64,000 nucleotides of DNA from Berghia stephanieae (Eukaryota > Mollusca > Gastropoda > Nudibranchia > Aeolidiidae), in contig CM067452.1 in NCBI GenBank assembly GCA_034508935.3, forward strand, positions 6,111,359 through 6,175,358, given 5' to 3'. The position numbers and the translations under genes were made by a program. Numbering within the stretch: position 1 is the first letter of the stretch; every line of letters begins with the position of its first letter. Below the pieces are notes generated by a model. It did no database searches. It was not told the DNA's origin and was given only the letters and a program-made list of their open reading frames with translations. Shown one piece after another: positions 35,762 through 47,579 of the stretch.

Positions 35762-36469
35762 ATGACATCAGTAGACGTGATTCTTGTTGTCGGTAAGTGA
35801 ATTTCAAGTTTTGTTGTTTTTTGTTGTTGTTTTTTTTTTAATTAGCCGAGCCCTCTTTTGACTCGTATTCGGGTTGTGGATCTTGCAGTCTCTTTGCAAC
35901 GACCGGCCAACTGCCTTCACAATCAGTACAGCCAGTGAGCGAGCCCGTTGGAGTTGGAGCTGTCCAGCAGCAATCAAAGAAAAGTGAATTTCCTTTGACA
36001 AACCGATTCTTTAAAATATGACTATGGCAATGGCAGCACAGTATGGGACCCATATCAGAAAATTCAATTAGGAAGCATGGAGAAAGTAAGTAACAAACAA
36101 TTACACCTCCACCAAAAATAACCCGGCCAGGGCGAGAATTGAAATTGAATAGCCCCAGCCAATGGCAATGGCAAGGGACGGCTTTTGGTTATTCTCACCC
36201 GGTCGTCCGATTGAGTTGAGAATCGTGATTCGATTATTGTTTCATTTTTTAATTTTTATGATAGCGTCAATTGCCCAAGGACCTTGATAAGAATTGCCAA
36301 ATCGTCAATTGCCAAGGCCAAGGACCGTGTGTAGTGTCAGTATCAGTTTGTCAACAACTCACTCATACTCATCAATGTACTTTTAACTGCTATGGAGTGA
36401 CGTTGGTGTCATGAAGTGATGTTATTGCCACGGAGTGATGTTATTAATAATTCCCTCTTTTTCTCTTCT

Positions 36470-36531
<62 letters not shown>

Positions 36532-36547
36532 TCTCTCTCTCTCTCCT

Positions 36548-36597
<50 letters not shown>

Positions 36598-39500
36598 CAT
36601 ATTTCCTCTTTTGTCATGGACCATGCTGGTTGGTATATTCTCAACTATTAACTATGAACTGCCACAGACTGATGTTGTTGCACAAATTTTCTACTTTAAT
36701 TGTTCCTGCCTTATTGTGACAGTGTGCAGTATATTTTCCTTTAAAACAAAAGAAATCCTACTTTTATCTTTAATCTATCGGGCATTACTTGTACTTTGTA
36801 GGGATTTGCCACTTCGTTCTGTTTGTTATTTCATTTTTTCCCCTGAATCGGAAGTTTGGATCCGAAAACAACAGTAATTTTTGTGATTTCCTGATGTAAT
36901 ATTTTCACCTATTTCTTATTGTCAATAATAGGCAAGAACAAGCTCCCAGTTCGGGTCAGCACACCCCACCCTGGTGTAGATGATGATGATCAGTGTCTTA
37001 CTGTCCAACATCTGTGTCAGACGATTGAGCAACACACCAATATTCAACCACATGCTCAGAAGATTATTTACAGAGGTATGTTCAAAGGGGACTTGCTAGC
37101 TCTGTAGAAAAAGTATCAGTGGACAATAGAGAATAAAAACTTTTGGTGAGTGTGGCTCTGCATTTGACGCCATCCACAACTGGAGTGGTTCAAATCCCCA
37201 TCATCGCAATGTTTTTATTCTCTGGCACTTTTCTACTCATTTCATTTCTTATTATCATTATCAATATCAACATAAATGCCTTGCTCTACTCATTTTTCTG
37301 AAATAATATTCATTCCATGTGACTATTGTTATTTAATTCATAAATAAAAATGCATCTTATTCACATGTGGTATGCAAGCATTTTGACTGGGTGGGGTTCC
37401 TGCCCTCCCATAGTGGGCATGGAGGTACATACTGTCTTCTATCCTTTGTTTTCCAACATGCTTTGTCTTTGTCTTGGCATGAGATTACTTGGTTTTGTCC
37501 TGGCCCTGGCTAGAGTCCTGGCTGGGAGGGGAAACAAGTCAAATGCATAGTTATTGTTTTGGAAGATATTTTTTTCCTTGTAAATCATCTGTCATGTATT
37601 ATTTTATGTTATTTTGAATATATAGTGTAAGCATTCGAGTGTATTCCTCTTTGTTGGATTTTGTGCTTGTGTCCGGATGAGACTAATAGGTGATCTCAAA
37701 CTAAGTACATTGGTGGTATGCTCTTGGAATCTACATCTATTCCCTACTTGTTCCCAGTTCCCCTTTGTCTTACTTTCTCTTGGCTGCTTTTATTGTAATT
37801 CTAGAACTTTTGACTATCCCAGTTTCCTTTTTACTGGCGCTGATATAACCTAAATGTGTTGCAAGCGCTGTAAAACCCTTAAAAACAAAAAGCATTTTGA
37901 GAATATCAAATACACAATTTTAACTTGATTAAGACAATTTGCTTCCATATTTCAATCTCTAAAAAGGTCGGACCTTATTCAAAACGTTCAACCCAAAGGA
38001 TCCTTGCTTGAAAAAGTCTCTCTCATCACTTGGCATTAAAAATGGAGATCGGATTATGGTTTTTGGAAAACCGGTAAGTGCTTTATAGGGCTCCAACTGT
38101 ATGATAAACGAAAATAACTAGAGCTGCCAACTATACTCCAAAAAGGTGTATTATTATGCTTTTTTAAATCAAATTATTGATTTATGCTTTTTTGTTCCCC
38201 ATTATGCTTTTTTGTCATCAAGGTCGTGTGAGGGATTTCAGAATTTTTTTTTTTTTTCGTCCGGAATCTTCTCTGACTGAAAACAGAAGAAAGCTGCATT
38301 TTCATCTTCTACTTCCAGCTTATCTTGTTTTCTGATGCCTTAACAAGTGTTATTTGGGCAGAGGTAGCCGTTACCAAATTTTTTGTGGAGAGGAATCTTC
38401 CAATAGCGATTGCAGATGATTGGTGTTATATATGTAAATGAGTAATGCCTTTATTTTGCACAATTACACTTCAATCAAAATTACAACTTTTCTTCATTTA
38501 GCATTGGCAGCTCTGTATATATTTGTATGCTTTTTATTTTTTTTCACCCTTGATATTGCATGCTTTTGTATGTTGTTTGCAAGTTAGTCAAATCTTAACA
38601 TTATAACTACAGGCTTGTTTTTATTTTGTCTATTTATAAGATTTCTTGGCATTCTCTATATCATGCTTCCTGCAGATTTTAACAATTATTGTTTGATAGA
38701 TTTAAGTGGTTTTTATTGCTTCATCATTTTATTTTCAAATATAAAAAGAAAAAAAACGTATATGTTTATAAAGTCCGTATTCAAAGCAGTTTTCAAGGGG
38801 CTCAAGCCATCTACAACACTAAACATGACATGTCTTGATGTCTGTAAGGTTTTAAGATTTTATTTTTTTTTCAACATAGACGATCCTGTTAACTGCTGGG
38901 TACTCATCTACACCCGAGTATGATGAGAAAATGTGAGCAAATAGAATGTTTCAAGAACTCTTTACTTTGTACTCCCATAGTGAGACTCAAACTAGAGACC
39001 TCCTACAAATCTCATTTGACCTATATTTTATGTACGATGCACAATTGGGTTCCATTTTTTAAAAAATATCAGAGTGTGATCCAGTAAGTATTTATTGATG
39101 ATAATAATAATATTAATAATAATAACATTGATAATGTTAATGACAATAATGATAATAATCTATATATACTTATGGAGGTAAGATCGCTCGACAACAAAAA
39201 CAAAGAGTGCTCAATTTATTTTTTCGAGACATTGAAAAATTAAAAGGTACTGATAGATTATTTGGAATTGTTTGTGGGCTCACCTACTTTCTGATGCTAT
39301 TACGTTTTAGATATTTACAATGATAATGGGTTCTGGTTTTGTAAAAATAATTATTTTTTTTAAAGTTGCGAAACATTTTTATCACCTTTGTAGGGTTCCG
39401 GTATTGAGGCTCTGGGTCACTTAATTGATTTTGGTATGGTTTATAAGAGAGAAATACTCTGAAAACTCCGCCACTGCCCCCCCCCCCTCCCCTCCCCCTC

Positions 39501-40429
39501 CAACTCCTTAAATTAAAAAAAAACTTGAGCATTTATATAGAGCAATTTCCATTAAGCGTGCTCAAAGCAACAGCACCGTAACATTTAGGATTAGAATTGA
39601 TGCTTGTAAGGCAGTATTAATTTTTATTTTTTATCCCTTTAACGGTCAGCTACATATTTTACTCCTGAGTATGGTGAAAGAATATGAGTAAAGAGCCTTT
39701 TCCAACAACCCAAAAATACGATGCGTAGTAATGCGGGACTTGAGCCTTGGATCCTCCAGTCTGAGAGTGAGTGTCAGACCACATAGCCAGGGGTATAAAT
39801 GTATGTTATAAATTTGTGCCTTTAAACTTATTTTCCAGGAAGCAGATGAGCTGATGAAAGTTCTGGACCAGCACCAGGCCAGGATAGATGAAATTTGTCT
39901 ATTGTGCAGAGACATGGTGGATAAAATTGCCAAGGAGCCAGGGGTAATGTTTAATGAATGCTCCTTTTTTATTTTTCAAAAGAAAACCAAAACTTTATCA
40001 CTTTCTTTTGGATTTTTTGTCGCTCGGTCGCTCAGCGATACATAGTCTGTCATCATGTCACAAAAGTCAAGCAATCTACTCAATTGGATTATTTGATGTC
40101 ACGTCGCCCAGCAATGGCGAGCAGCGTGGTTCTAAACAATCTCAACTTCACTTGGGATCGAACTGTCCCTTTGTATGTGAAGTGAGTGCTCTACCAACTG
40201 AGGTATTGGGACCTGTGATTGATTACAAACAAAATCTGTAGAAATGAGTGGAGAAATCAGATCAACCTTCCCAAATGTTCTGTTTTAAAGTAAAACCAAA
40301 AACTAGAGGTGCCTAAATGAACCCATAAAATGGAGAGAAAGATAAAGTGAGTAAATGTGACTCATAAATAAGGGAACAACACAAAACAGACGACGTTTCG
40401 GCCTTTGGCCTTTTTCAAGTAAACAAGAA

Positions 40430-40493
<64 letters not shown>

Positions 40494-42946
40494 TATAAAT
40501 ATAATCTAATTTTATATATATATATATAAAATTAGATTATTTCGTGTTTACTTGAGAAAGGTCAAAGGCCGAAATGCTGTTTGTTTTGTGTTGTTCCCTT
40601 ATTTATGAGTCACATTTACTCCCTTTATCTTTCTTCTCATTCTGTTTTGAAGCTGTTATAAAAATGACACGCTTTCCAATTGCAGGCTGTTGAGGAGTGG
40701 AAAAAGCAGAGGAAGTTTTTCATGAGTCAGTCTGAGTATTCCATGCAGGAGTTGACAAGGCTGGATGCCACCCCGGGGGATCTGTCAAAACGCCAGGACT
40801 ACAAGGCACGGAGGAAAGCCCTCGTCAACAGGTTATTGGTAAGTGTTACTTGTGCACTGTTAAAATAGGTGAAAGTTCTATTATTATAATTAAGGTTAAG
40901 TTACAGTCTTTAGTGCTAGTTACAAGGTCTGGTCACATGAAAAATCAATGATCATTAAAATTTAAATTGAGCTTTTATATAGCGCAATAACCACTAAACG
41001 TGCTCAAAGCGCTTTACAAGGGGTTCCTGACCAACAGCAACACTTAACGTCTAGGACGGGACCATGGGTGAAAGTTCGCCGGCATATGCCGGAAATTCCG
41101 TTTTTTTAGTAAATGTAATAATTGCCTTCCGGCATTTTGACTCTTCTAACGGCTTTATTATTATTGCACCACCGTTAACTTGTAATACTCGGAAATACTA
41201 TTTAATATTATTTTAAAGTTGACAATTGAACACATGTGTCACTTTTTTTTCATACATTTGATCTGTTTACACATCAGCTAAGTCACATTTTGTACTATAT
41301 TTATCTTTTCAGTTGGTTATTCACTAAAACCATTGACACCACTTTTGAAGATTTGCATTGAATTATGCATATAAGCTTATTTTATACTTCAAATGGTCTC
41401 AGATCTCATTTTAAGCTTCTACTTCTTGTTCAATAGAACTTGTCAAGTGAAAAAAAAAATAGAACCAACATCTTTGACAATGAAGCCTTCAATCAAGGAC
41501 TGCATTGCCAATAAACATAAATATAAATGGGTTATTTCCCTTTATAATACAACTGAAAATACTGTAATTTGATTGTTTACATTTTAAATATTTTTTTTCT
41601 TTAATATTTTGTATGAATCTAATTTTTAAAATCATTATTATTAAATGGGGAGCTGTAAGAACGCTGTAGGTTTTTTAAAAATGCACTAAGACTATGTTTG
41701 GGGTATTCAACTTGTATATCACATGGGTGGGTATTTCCCATATTTGAACCAAAAGTAGTAGTTGTAGTAGTAGTAGTCACCACTGCTACAACCACCATCA
41801 CAGCATTGACACTGCCACAACCACTGCCACCACATCATCATCATCATTATCACCACGACCACGAGAGCATCATCACTACAACAACCTATACCAACAGTAA
41901 CATCAAAACAAGTACCATGGTTGGGGTCTCTTGATCACTTCTTTGGGGTGTTTCGAATTGTAATAGCCCTTGATATTTGCAATTTCTGAGCCTTTTATTA
42001 TGCAAATTTAAAGTGATGGCTTATCTTGGTGTCTCCATAAACCGGGTAAAACTGTAATCACTAGAGATTGCTGCAAATGGGTGTTTCAATGACAAAGATC
42101 ATCTTGCTTTGGGTTTGGTGGAAGCTTTTATATAAATTCTGTTTTCAATCATGCAGACTAATTCTTTTGTCTTTTTTTTTGTGCTTTAAAAAAAAAACAC
42201 ATTTAGGGTCATAGAATTAAATGTACTTTTCACTCTGGGAAGGTTGGCACTCAACCGGCAAGTCGGAGATTGCCAAAAAATTAAATTAGCATATTTTTCA
42301 GGCAAACTGGCTTCACCGGTCTGTCTTTCAGGCAAATTGATCCCGTTAACTTTCACCCATGGACGGGACATGACGTCTGTTATTACAATCTATATTACAA
42401 AATTTTTTTTTCGGCCAGGTACTCATTTTACACCTGGGTGTGGTGAGAGAATGTTAGTAAAGAGCCTTTTCCAAGGACTCAACTATGAGCTGAGCGAGGT
42501 TTGTACCCAGGACCTTCCTATCTGAAAGCGAGTGTCTTACCACAACACCACATAGCCGCACATTAAGCTAGCGTAAAGTCTGTAGTGTAAGTTACAAGTC
42601 TACCAAGTCCGAAAAAAAATCTCCATTTCATATACCTAGGATCGATTTTTGGTCCCTTTGTATGTGAAGCGATTGCTTTAGCGACTGAGCTATTGACCCC
42701 CCCCCCCCAAGTATTGATATTTTTAGAATAAAGTTCACATTTTTTTTCGGGAAAGGGGAGAGTTTATTTGGTTAAAAATAAAGATGTATTTGTATCTACG
42801 GCAAGCCTGATCCATATGAAACTTTGCCCTTTATATTTTCCTCCTCCCCACACCCATCCCCCCAGGAAAACATCAGCATGTGTGATAAACAAGTCTCGAG
42901 ACTGGACACGTCTATACAACAAGCTGAAGGTGGTGGGAAGTCATGA
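35762..42946 (+). CDS. BAG1: BAG family molecular chaperone regulator 1
   Basis: It is an Hsp70/Hsc70 nucleotide-exchange co-chaperone that can link Hsp70 clients to the proteasome. Six exons join in phase: 35762-35792 (ATG), 36932-37075, 37967-38073, 39839-39943, 40686-40838 and 42866-42946 (TGA), giving 206 residues. This is close to human BAG-1S (230) and C. elegans BAG-1 (210). All introns are GT-AG. Residues 4-94 form a ubiquitin-like domain (DVILVVGKNKLPVRV, then PHAQKIIYRGRTLF, then SLGIKNGDRIMVFGKP). Residues about 96-195 form the BAG domain: EADELMKVLDQHQARIDEI, then EEWKKQRKFFMSQSEYSM, then YKARRKALVNRLLENISMCD. The last stretch lines up with the RKGLVKKVQAFLAECD helix of BAG1. The protein ends QQAEGGGKS. 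Introns hold SINEs, a hAT element and a long palindrome, but no exon is disturbed. Confidence 0.93.
35793..36471. other. BAG1 intron 1, first part
   Basis: No repeat family or second gene is evident apart from a short T run. Near 36120-36190 there is a CGGCCAGGGCGAGAATTGA / CGGTCGTCCG-type stretch of unknown nature. Confidence 0.4.
36472..36592 (+). repeat. (CT)n microsatellite in BAG1 intron 1
   Basis: C run then CT dinucleotides with two CC interruptions. Confidence 0.92.
37384..37893 (+). mobile_element. Rep-A family copy (single-unit form) in BAG1 intron 2
   Basis: GGGTGGGGTTCCTGCCCTCC, then GAGATTACTTGGTTTTGTCC and CCTGGCCCTGGCTAGAGTCC match unit 2 of the repeats at 54250-54980 and 61383-62265. 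The 3' end (CCTAAATGTGTTGCAAGCGC, TGTAAAACCCTTAAAAACAA) matches 62218-62265. Confidence 0.75.
38115..38515. mobile_element. Possible TIR element in BAG1 intron 3
   Basis: AGAGCTGCCAACTATACTCC and GCATTGGCAGCTCT give an 11-bp inverted pair (AGAGCTGCCAA). The left end is rich in TTATGCTTTTTT, a motif related to the ATTATGCC stretch at 63345-63430. No target duplication was found, so this is tentative. Confidence 0.35.
38885..39010 (-). mobile_element. SINE-A fragment
   Basis: GGGTACTCATCTACACCCGA, then GTATGATGAGAAAATGTGAG, then GAGACTCAAACTAGAGACCT. Confidence 0.55.
39525..39790 (-). mobile_element. SINE-A copy close to BAG1 exon 4
   Basis: TTGAGCATTTATATAGAGCA, then ACTCCTGAGTATGGTGAAAG, then CAGTCTGAGAGTGAGTGTCA and GACCACATAGCCAG. 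It ends about 49 bp before exon 4 (39839). A C-run lies just before it, at about 39477-39487. Confidence 0.7.
40060..40215 (-). mobile_element. MITE-2 end and SINE-C head fragments
   Basis: GATGTCACGTCGCCCAGCAA followed by TGGTTCTAAACAA matches one end of MITE-2. CACTTGGGATCGAACTGTCC and GTGCTCTACCAACTGAGGTA are the reversed SINE-C head. Confidence 0.5.
40330..40640. mobile_element. Long palindrome with (AT)n core in BAG1 intron 4
   Basis: The arm at about 40330-40436 (GACTCATAAATAAGGGAACA, then ACACAAAACAGACGACG, then TTTCGGCCTTTGGCC) is reverse-complementary to about 40525-40640 (AAAGGTCAAAGGCCGAAATG, then TTTGTGTTGTTCCCTTATTT, then ATGAGTCACATTTACT). An AT tract lies between the arms. Divergence between arms is low. 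It ends about 45 bp before exon 5. Confidence 0.8.
40965..42560 (-). mobile_element. SINE-A copy split by a hAT-like element
   Basis: The SINE-A tail half (40965-41062: GAGCTTTTATATAGCGCAAT to GTCTAGGACGGGAC) and its head half (42362-42560: GACGGGACATGACGTCTGTT to CCACATAGCCGCAC) are separated by 1.3 kb. They overlap by the 8 bp GACGGGAC, the target-site duplication of the inserted element. Confidence 0.85.
41063..42361. mobile_element. Non-autonomous hAT-like DNA transposon (1,299 bp) with 8-bp TSD
   Basis: Terminal inverted repeats CATGGGTGAAAGTT / AACTTTCACCCATG (14 bp) are flanked by GACGGGAC on both sides (41055-41062 and 42362-42369). An 8-bp duplication with CAnGGnTGAAAGT-like ends is characteristic of the hAT superfamily. 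No transposase frame is present; the interior is AT-rich with a short AGT run. It is inserted in a SINE within BAG1 intron 5. Confidence 0.85.
42608..42710 (-). mobile_element. SINE-C head fragment with C run
   Basis: TTTTTGGTCCCTTTGTATGT, then GAAGCGATTGCTTTAGCGAC, then TGAGCTATTGACC and a run of about 9 C. It ends about 155 bp before BAG1 exon 6. Confidence 0.6.
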
Positions 42947-43690
42947 GTGATTGTACACGGTCAGGTCAATGTGTAATATCTATACAGCAGGAATGCCTAA
43001 TGTCTGTTTTTTTTCCTGGGATTTTTTGGGGTTTTTTCACACCTCAGCAGCTTTTCCTACGTCCAATAACCAAGAAGAGGGGTGTTGAAAGTCCTTCTCA
43101 AGGCGGAAGTAAATATTATTGGAATTGGTGCCACAAAGGCCCCATTCTCTTGCAAAATAGGAGACTTGAGAGAGGTGTTTTTATTTGCTCATTTGTACAA
43201 GGTTCGTTTTAGGGGAGATGCAATACTACGCTCATTTTTGGGGATAAAGATGGGAGGGGGGTGGGTTATTTTCTAAATTCATTCCGCATCCCTGCTTGGA
43301 CTTGAATCAATTAAGTTGGGTGAGACAAAGGTGCTAATAAACATGGAGGTTAACAGTTAAACATTTGATAAAGATCTGAAAAAGTGGGCCTGAAACAGTG
43401 TCCGACAAAGCAGAAAGGAAAATACAAGTAATAAAAAAAAAAAAAAAATCCCAAAAAATCAGTCCATTTTTTTTCAGATTTTTTGGGATGTTTTTTGTTT
43501 TGTTTTTTTTCTTGTACTTTTTCAGGTCGTTATCTTACACGAGTACTTACTATCTTATTTATCACTTTGATATGGACGATTGAAACTGTCAACTTCCCCA
43601 AATTCCACTCCAAGTATCTCAGTATGCTCCAACTTCTGTTCAGTATTGATGGGATAGAATTTGAATTTCAATTCCCTTGTTTATTTATTT
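42947..43690. other. BAG1 3' flank, presumably 3' UTR, then unassigned
   Basis: A small hairpin (ATCCCAAAAAATC / GATTTTTTGGGAT) lies at about 43447-43492. I could not place the poly(A) site with confidence and see no further gene. Confidence 0.4.
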
Positions 43691-43693
43691 ATG

Positions 43694-44852
43694 TACAGTA
43701 AAATTACTTTAAACCGAAAGAAGCTAAACCGAAAAATACCTTAAACCGCAAAGAATTTAATAAATTGTGCTAGTTTCTTAATTATCTTTGTACTAATTCT
43801 TACGATGAACCGAAATACTTCTAAGCAGGACTTTCTTTAAACCGAAACAACTTGAGAGCACCTTCCCTTTTTCTCTCTATATTTTTATTCAAAAATTCGG
43901 GAAGGAGGCCACACGTAATAATGCCCGGCGATATTAAACAGAGCGTAAGTATAAGACGAGGGTGATGGGTGGGGTGGGGGGGGGAGGCAAACACTTCAAT
44001 CACTGCACTTGGGCTTGGCCAACACCACAATCACAGACTGGAAAAGGAAGACAGCGGGTGACTGGCAGGCGAAAAATGAGGAAAGAGGGGGAGTTGGGGT
44101 GTAGAATCACGCAAGCAAGATGTTCTCGCTCATGTGTTGATGCTTTGGAACTGACTGGATTTGCAACACGACGATAAGGGGGGGGGGGGGGGTGGTATAC
44201 AACTTACCATTGACATGCCATTTCATTTCCTCTTTGTTTAAATGTGAGTGTGAGGGGGGGGGGGGGAGGCTCTATGTAATTAGGCCTTTGAACCTAATGG
44301 CTTTTCAACAAAAGACAGCTTAGCATTGACACGCCTTTTCATTTCCATTTCACTTCACCTCTGAGTAGCTGGGCATCATTCATTATCAATTATCGCACAA
44401 GAACTTTCGATCTTATTTTAGCTTTGCATTTTACTAAAAGTTGTCTAAAAGAAAGCACTGTGCTTACACGTTTGAATTTAAAATCAAAATACTATGTGAA
44501 GTCGATGAAAAAAAAGTTGATCAAGACAGAGATATGTAAAATACACGGCATCCCGAACTCAACTCTTTCAACAATTTTGAATTGAAAACGAAAACCCCCA
44601 AAAATATTTTTAAAACACACAAAAAAATCAAAAAAATAAATTAAAAAAAAAAATTAATGGTTACGAAGACAGCATTTATTCAACAACTCCATTAACGGGA
44701 AACCCATGATACGATTAAATGAACAAATTCCTTAAATAGTTACTACCATTGAAAAACATTGCAAAACGGGAACTTGCTTTAAACCAAAATGTCTTTAAAC
44801 CGAAATGGTTTAGAAGGTCCCCAAAATTTCGGTTTAAAGTAATTCTACTGTA
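43694..44852. mobile_element. Pogo/Tigger-like (Tc1-mariner group) non-autonomous element with TA flanks
   Basis: Ends CAGTAAAATTACTTTAAACC and GGTTTAAAGTAATTCTACTG are inverted (about 23 bp with 1 mismatch) and flanked by TA on both sides (43694-43695, 44851-44852). CAGTA-type ends with a TA duplication fit the pogo/Tigger branch. Several extra TTTAAACCGAAA sub-repeats lie near both ends. G runs occur at about 44178-44191 and 44255-44266. No transposase domain is recognised; length between the TA sites is 1,155 bp. Confidence 0.7.
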
Positions 44853-44930
44853 TTTTATTTTATATTTTTTTAAAATTTACATTTGTGACATGCTCTATCA
44901 AAACGGTATTATTTTTGGGGCGACCTATGC

Positions 44931-45060
44931 CTGGGTCTGATAATCCAAATTATTATGGGCTCCTAGTTGTAATAGTAATACTCTCAAACCAATGCAAAAT
45001 GTTGTCCATTACAAGAATGCATTCAGTTATCCGGCATGTCAGTACGTGATGTAGATGTGA
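44931..45060. mobile_element. MITE-5 family copy
   Basis: GGGTCTGATAATCCAAATTA, then TATGGGCTCCTAGTTGTAAT, then ATACTCTCAAACCAATGC and a TTATCCGGCATG end. Confidence 0.55.
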
Positions 45061-45299
45061 AAAATTGAATTTAAAATGTTGGTTACATGAGTAATAAACA
45101 AAAATGAATATAAAAGCTTTTTAAAAAAGAACAAAATACCGAACACGGAATGTTTCGACTCAAAACCCTTCTTCAACCAACAATAAAAACATATTATCTG
45201 ACATCGATAAACAATAATTAATTATTGTTAGGTTACAGCTCTTGTAATAGGGGGAAAAAGTAATTAAATAGTAGTAATTATCAGTGTTGATGGTTTTCC

Positions 45300-45830
45300 T
45301 CAGATCCACGCAAATCCGCTATTTTTTTTGTCAGAGGAGGAATTCCGTATGCGAGGACGCTTAAAACCAGGGAGTTGTATTTGTGCTGACATCAAACGAT
45401 CGTAGTTTCCTTAGAATATAGAGGTGCTGGGCACATTTTTTGTGAATAATGTCAGAATGTGTTGTGAAGCGGAGGTCTTTGTCGATGGTAATTCCGAGGT
45501 CTTTTGAAATGGTCAACGGTTTTTAGTCTGGTCTTGGGATTTTTTGTGTTTTCTGGATGCTTGTTTTGTTGAGTAAAAATTTTGCTCCTTCATTTTGGTT
45601 ACATTTACAAATTCGCTGTTGACACGCCACGAATGGAATTTGTTGATTTGCTGGAGGTATGAATATTCTGACTGGCTGTCATTCAGGAGGCCAAGCAGTG
45701 TTGTGTCGTCTTCGTATTTAATGTCGCAACCTGGTGTCTCTGATACGCAATCATTTGTGTATATGATGTATAGCAGCGGAGAGCTCACGCATCCTTGAGG
45801 ACATCCGTTTGAAGGGGATTTTGACGCTGA
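45300..45830 (-). mobile_element. Old LINE reverse-transcriptase fragment
   Basis: Minus-strand reading gives NGCPQGCVSSPLLYIIYTND, then GCDIKYEDDTTLLGLL, the RT palm with a Y-x-D-D-like site (YEDD). FKDLGITIDKDLRFTTHSDI, then IHKKCAQHLYILRKLRSFDV then follow, the thumb region typical of CR1/Rex1-like LINEs. The pieces fall in more than one frame and the ends are missing, so this is a degraded 5'- and 3'-truncated copy. Confidence 0.72.
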
Positions 45831-46023
45831 TGCACTGGAACCGAGTGAAACAGCAAAAAAATATTTGACGCAGCCTTCCTGCAAGTAATAGGATTCTGAA
45901 ATCAAGAATTGCCGACGAATCGCAGCCACTGATCGGCTTTGGGTACAAACTGGCAATCCAGTGTTCATATTGATGATAATAATAACAAATCACTTGTATT
46001 GCGTGCAAATTCCATGAATTCAT

Positions 46024-47560
46024 GCTCTAAAGTGCTTTATAATAAAACAGGAACCCCACAAACAGAAAATAAAATAACTACAGCACTGGAAGCTTAGTTT
46101 GAAGAACAATAAACTAAAGTAAAGGCTATTTTAAACAGTTCAGTCTTTAAATATTAATTCTTCAAACAGTTGACTCGCCGTCCATGATGTCTTGTTTTGA
46201 TGACAGGATGATATGCAGGAGGTATTAAAATGTTGTGGTCAGACGAGCCGAGCGGAGCTCTAGGTGGATTATCAAAATTGCAGGAAAAAAGTCGATGGTC
46301 GAATTTCATGTGTGCGGCAATTTAACAGACCAGTAATTTTCACATTAGTACAATGGTTAAAATTTGTTAGAATGAAAACGGGCAATTTGCTTTTTTTTTT
46401 CACTTTTTTTGCACGATTGGAGCGTTTCCTTGGCAGCATTTGCATCGGCTCTCCGGGGGAAGGGGGGAATGTGGATTGTCGTGGTGTCATGGGTGCTAGT
46501 CAAAGAAAATTCCAGCCCTGATAATACAGATCCAAAATTTTTCCAATCCTGAAATTTTAAAAATATGTAAATTCTACAGTGTTGTCGGTGTGTTCCTCAT
46601 TTACCCATTTAGTCGCCTTTTACCGTGCATGCCAGGATCCAGCAGGAGATACCATTCTTAGTCCTTAATTTAAACAGGATTCGTGGCACAATAGATAGAT
46701 AGCTATCTAGATCTAGACCGGTTTGTCTTACATAGATAAAGAAAAAATAATACTCTCATAGGGGCCTGCAGTTTCCAGTCACCGAGTTAAAACGTTTTTC
46801 ATGTCCGGAGATCGGACAGTATGCAGTAAAGCAAAGTTTGAGAAATGACTGTGAGAACGTGCATGCATAACACAATATCGTTAACATTCGGACTCGTTCA
46901 TTACCAGTCAATTGTTGATGTTGTCATACATTTTGTTGTTGTTGTTGTCAACCCGGAATTCCAGAGTTATGATAACTTTGGAAAATTCTCGTGGTGATAG
47001 TACGGTCATACACCCACAGTCAATAGTTCAATATTGTTACAAAGAACAAGATACTGTTAATGTTATTGGGGGTTACACCGATTGTTGTTTACGTACACAC
47101 ATATACCTCCACCCCTTTTCTTGTTCAAAACGTTCTACGTCAATCCAGTGTAGTGAGTAGATATCAAATATCAACAGATGTTGGTGTGTTTTTCATCAGC
47201 CACAACTCAGTTATGCTGAATATTGACGCCAATCTATAGTCGCTGCAATAATACAGTGCACGCAGTTTACCAATCTTGTTTTTCAACGAGACCACATGGA
47301 GCTGTCCTGAGGCTGTTAATCCAGAAAACGTGGCTGATTCATTTCCCGTGGAGAAATGTTACCCTTTTAAGTTATTTAATTCTTCTACGTACCCAATTTC
47401 TTTTATGGCTTGTCTTATAAATTGCTTTTATCAGTTTTAGTGGAACGGTAACAAGAGACTGTCGGGTTTTAATAAAAAATATTTCTCAATCTGCTCCGTC
47501 TCCGCTTCTCTCTTTGTTCGTTTTATGTGCTAGCAGGTTATAGGCCAACTTTGGCGAAGA
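46024..47560. other. Intergenic, nothing recognised
   Basis: No exon or repeat family can be supported. A CTATCTAGATCTAGA stretch near 46703 is low complexity. Confidence 0.4.
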
Positions 47561-47579
47561 TTTTTCTTAATCCTGAACC

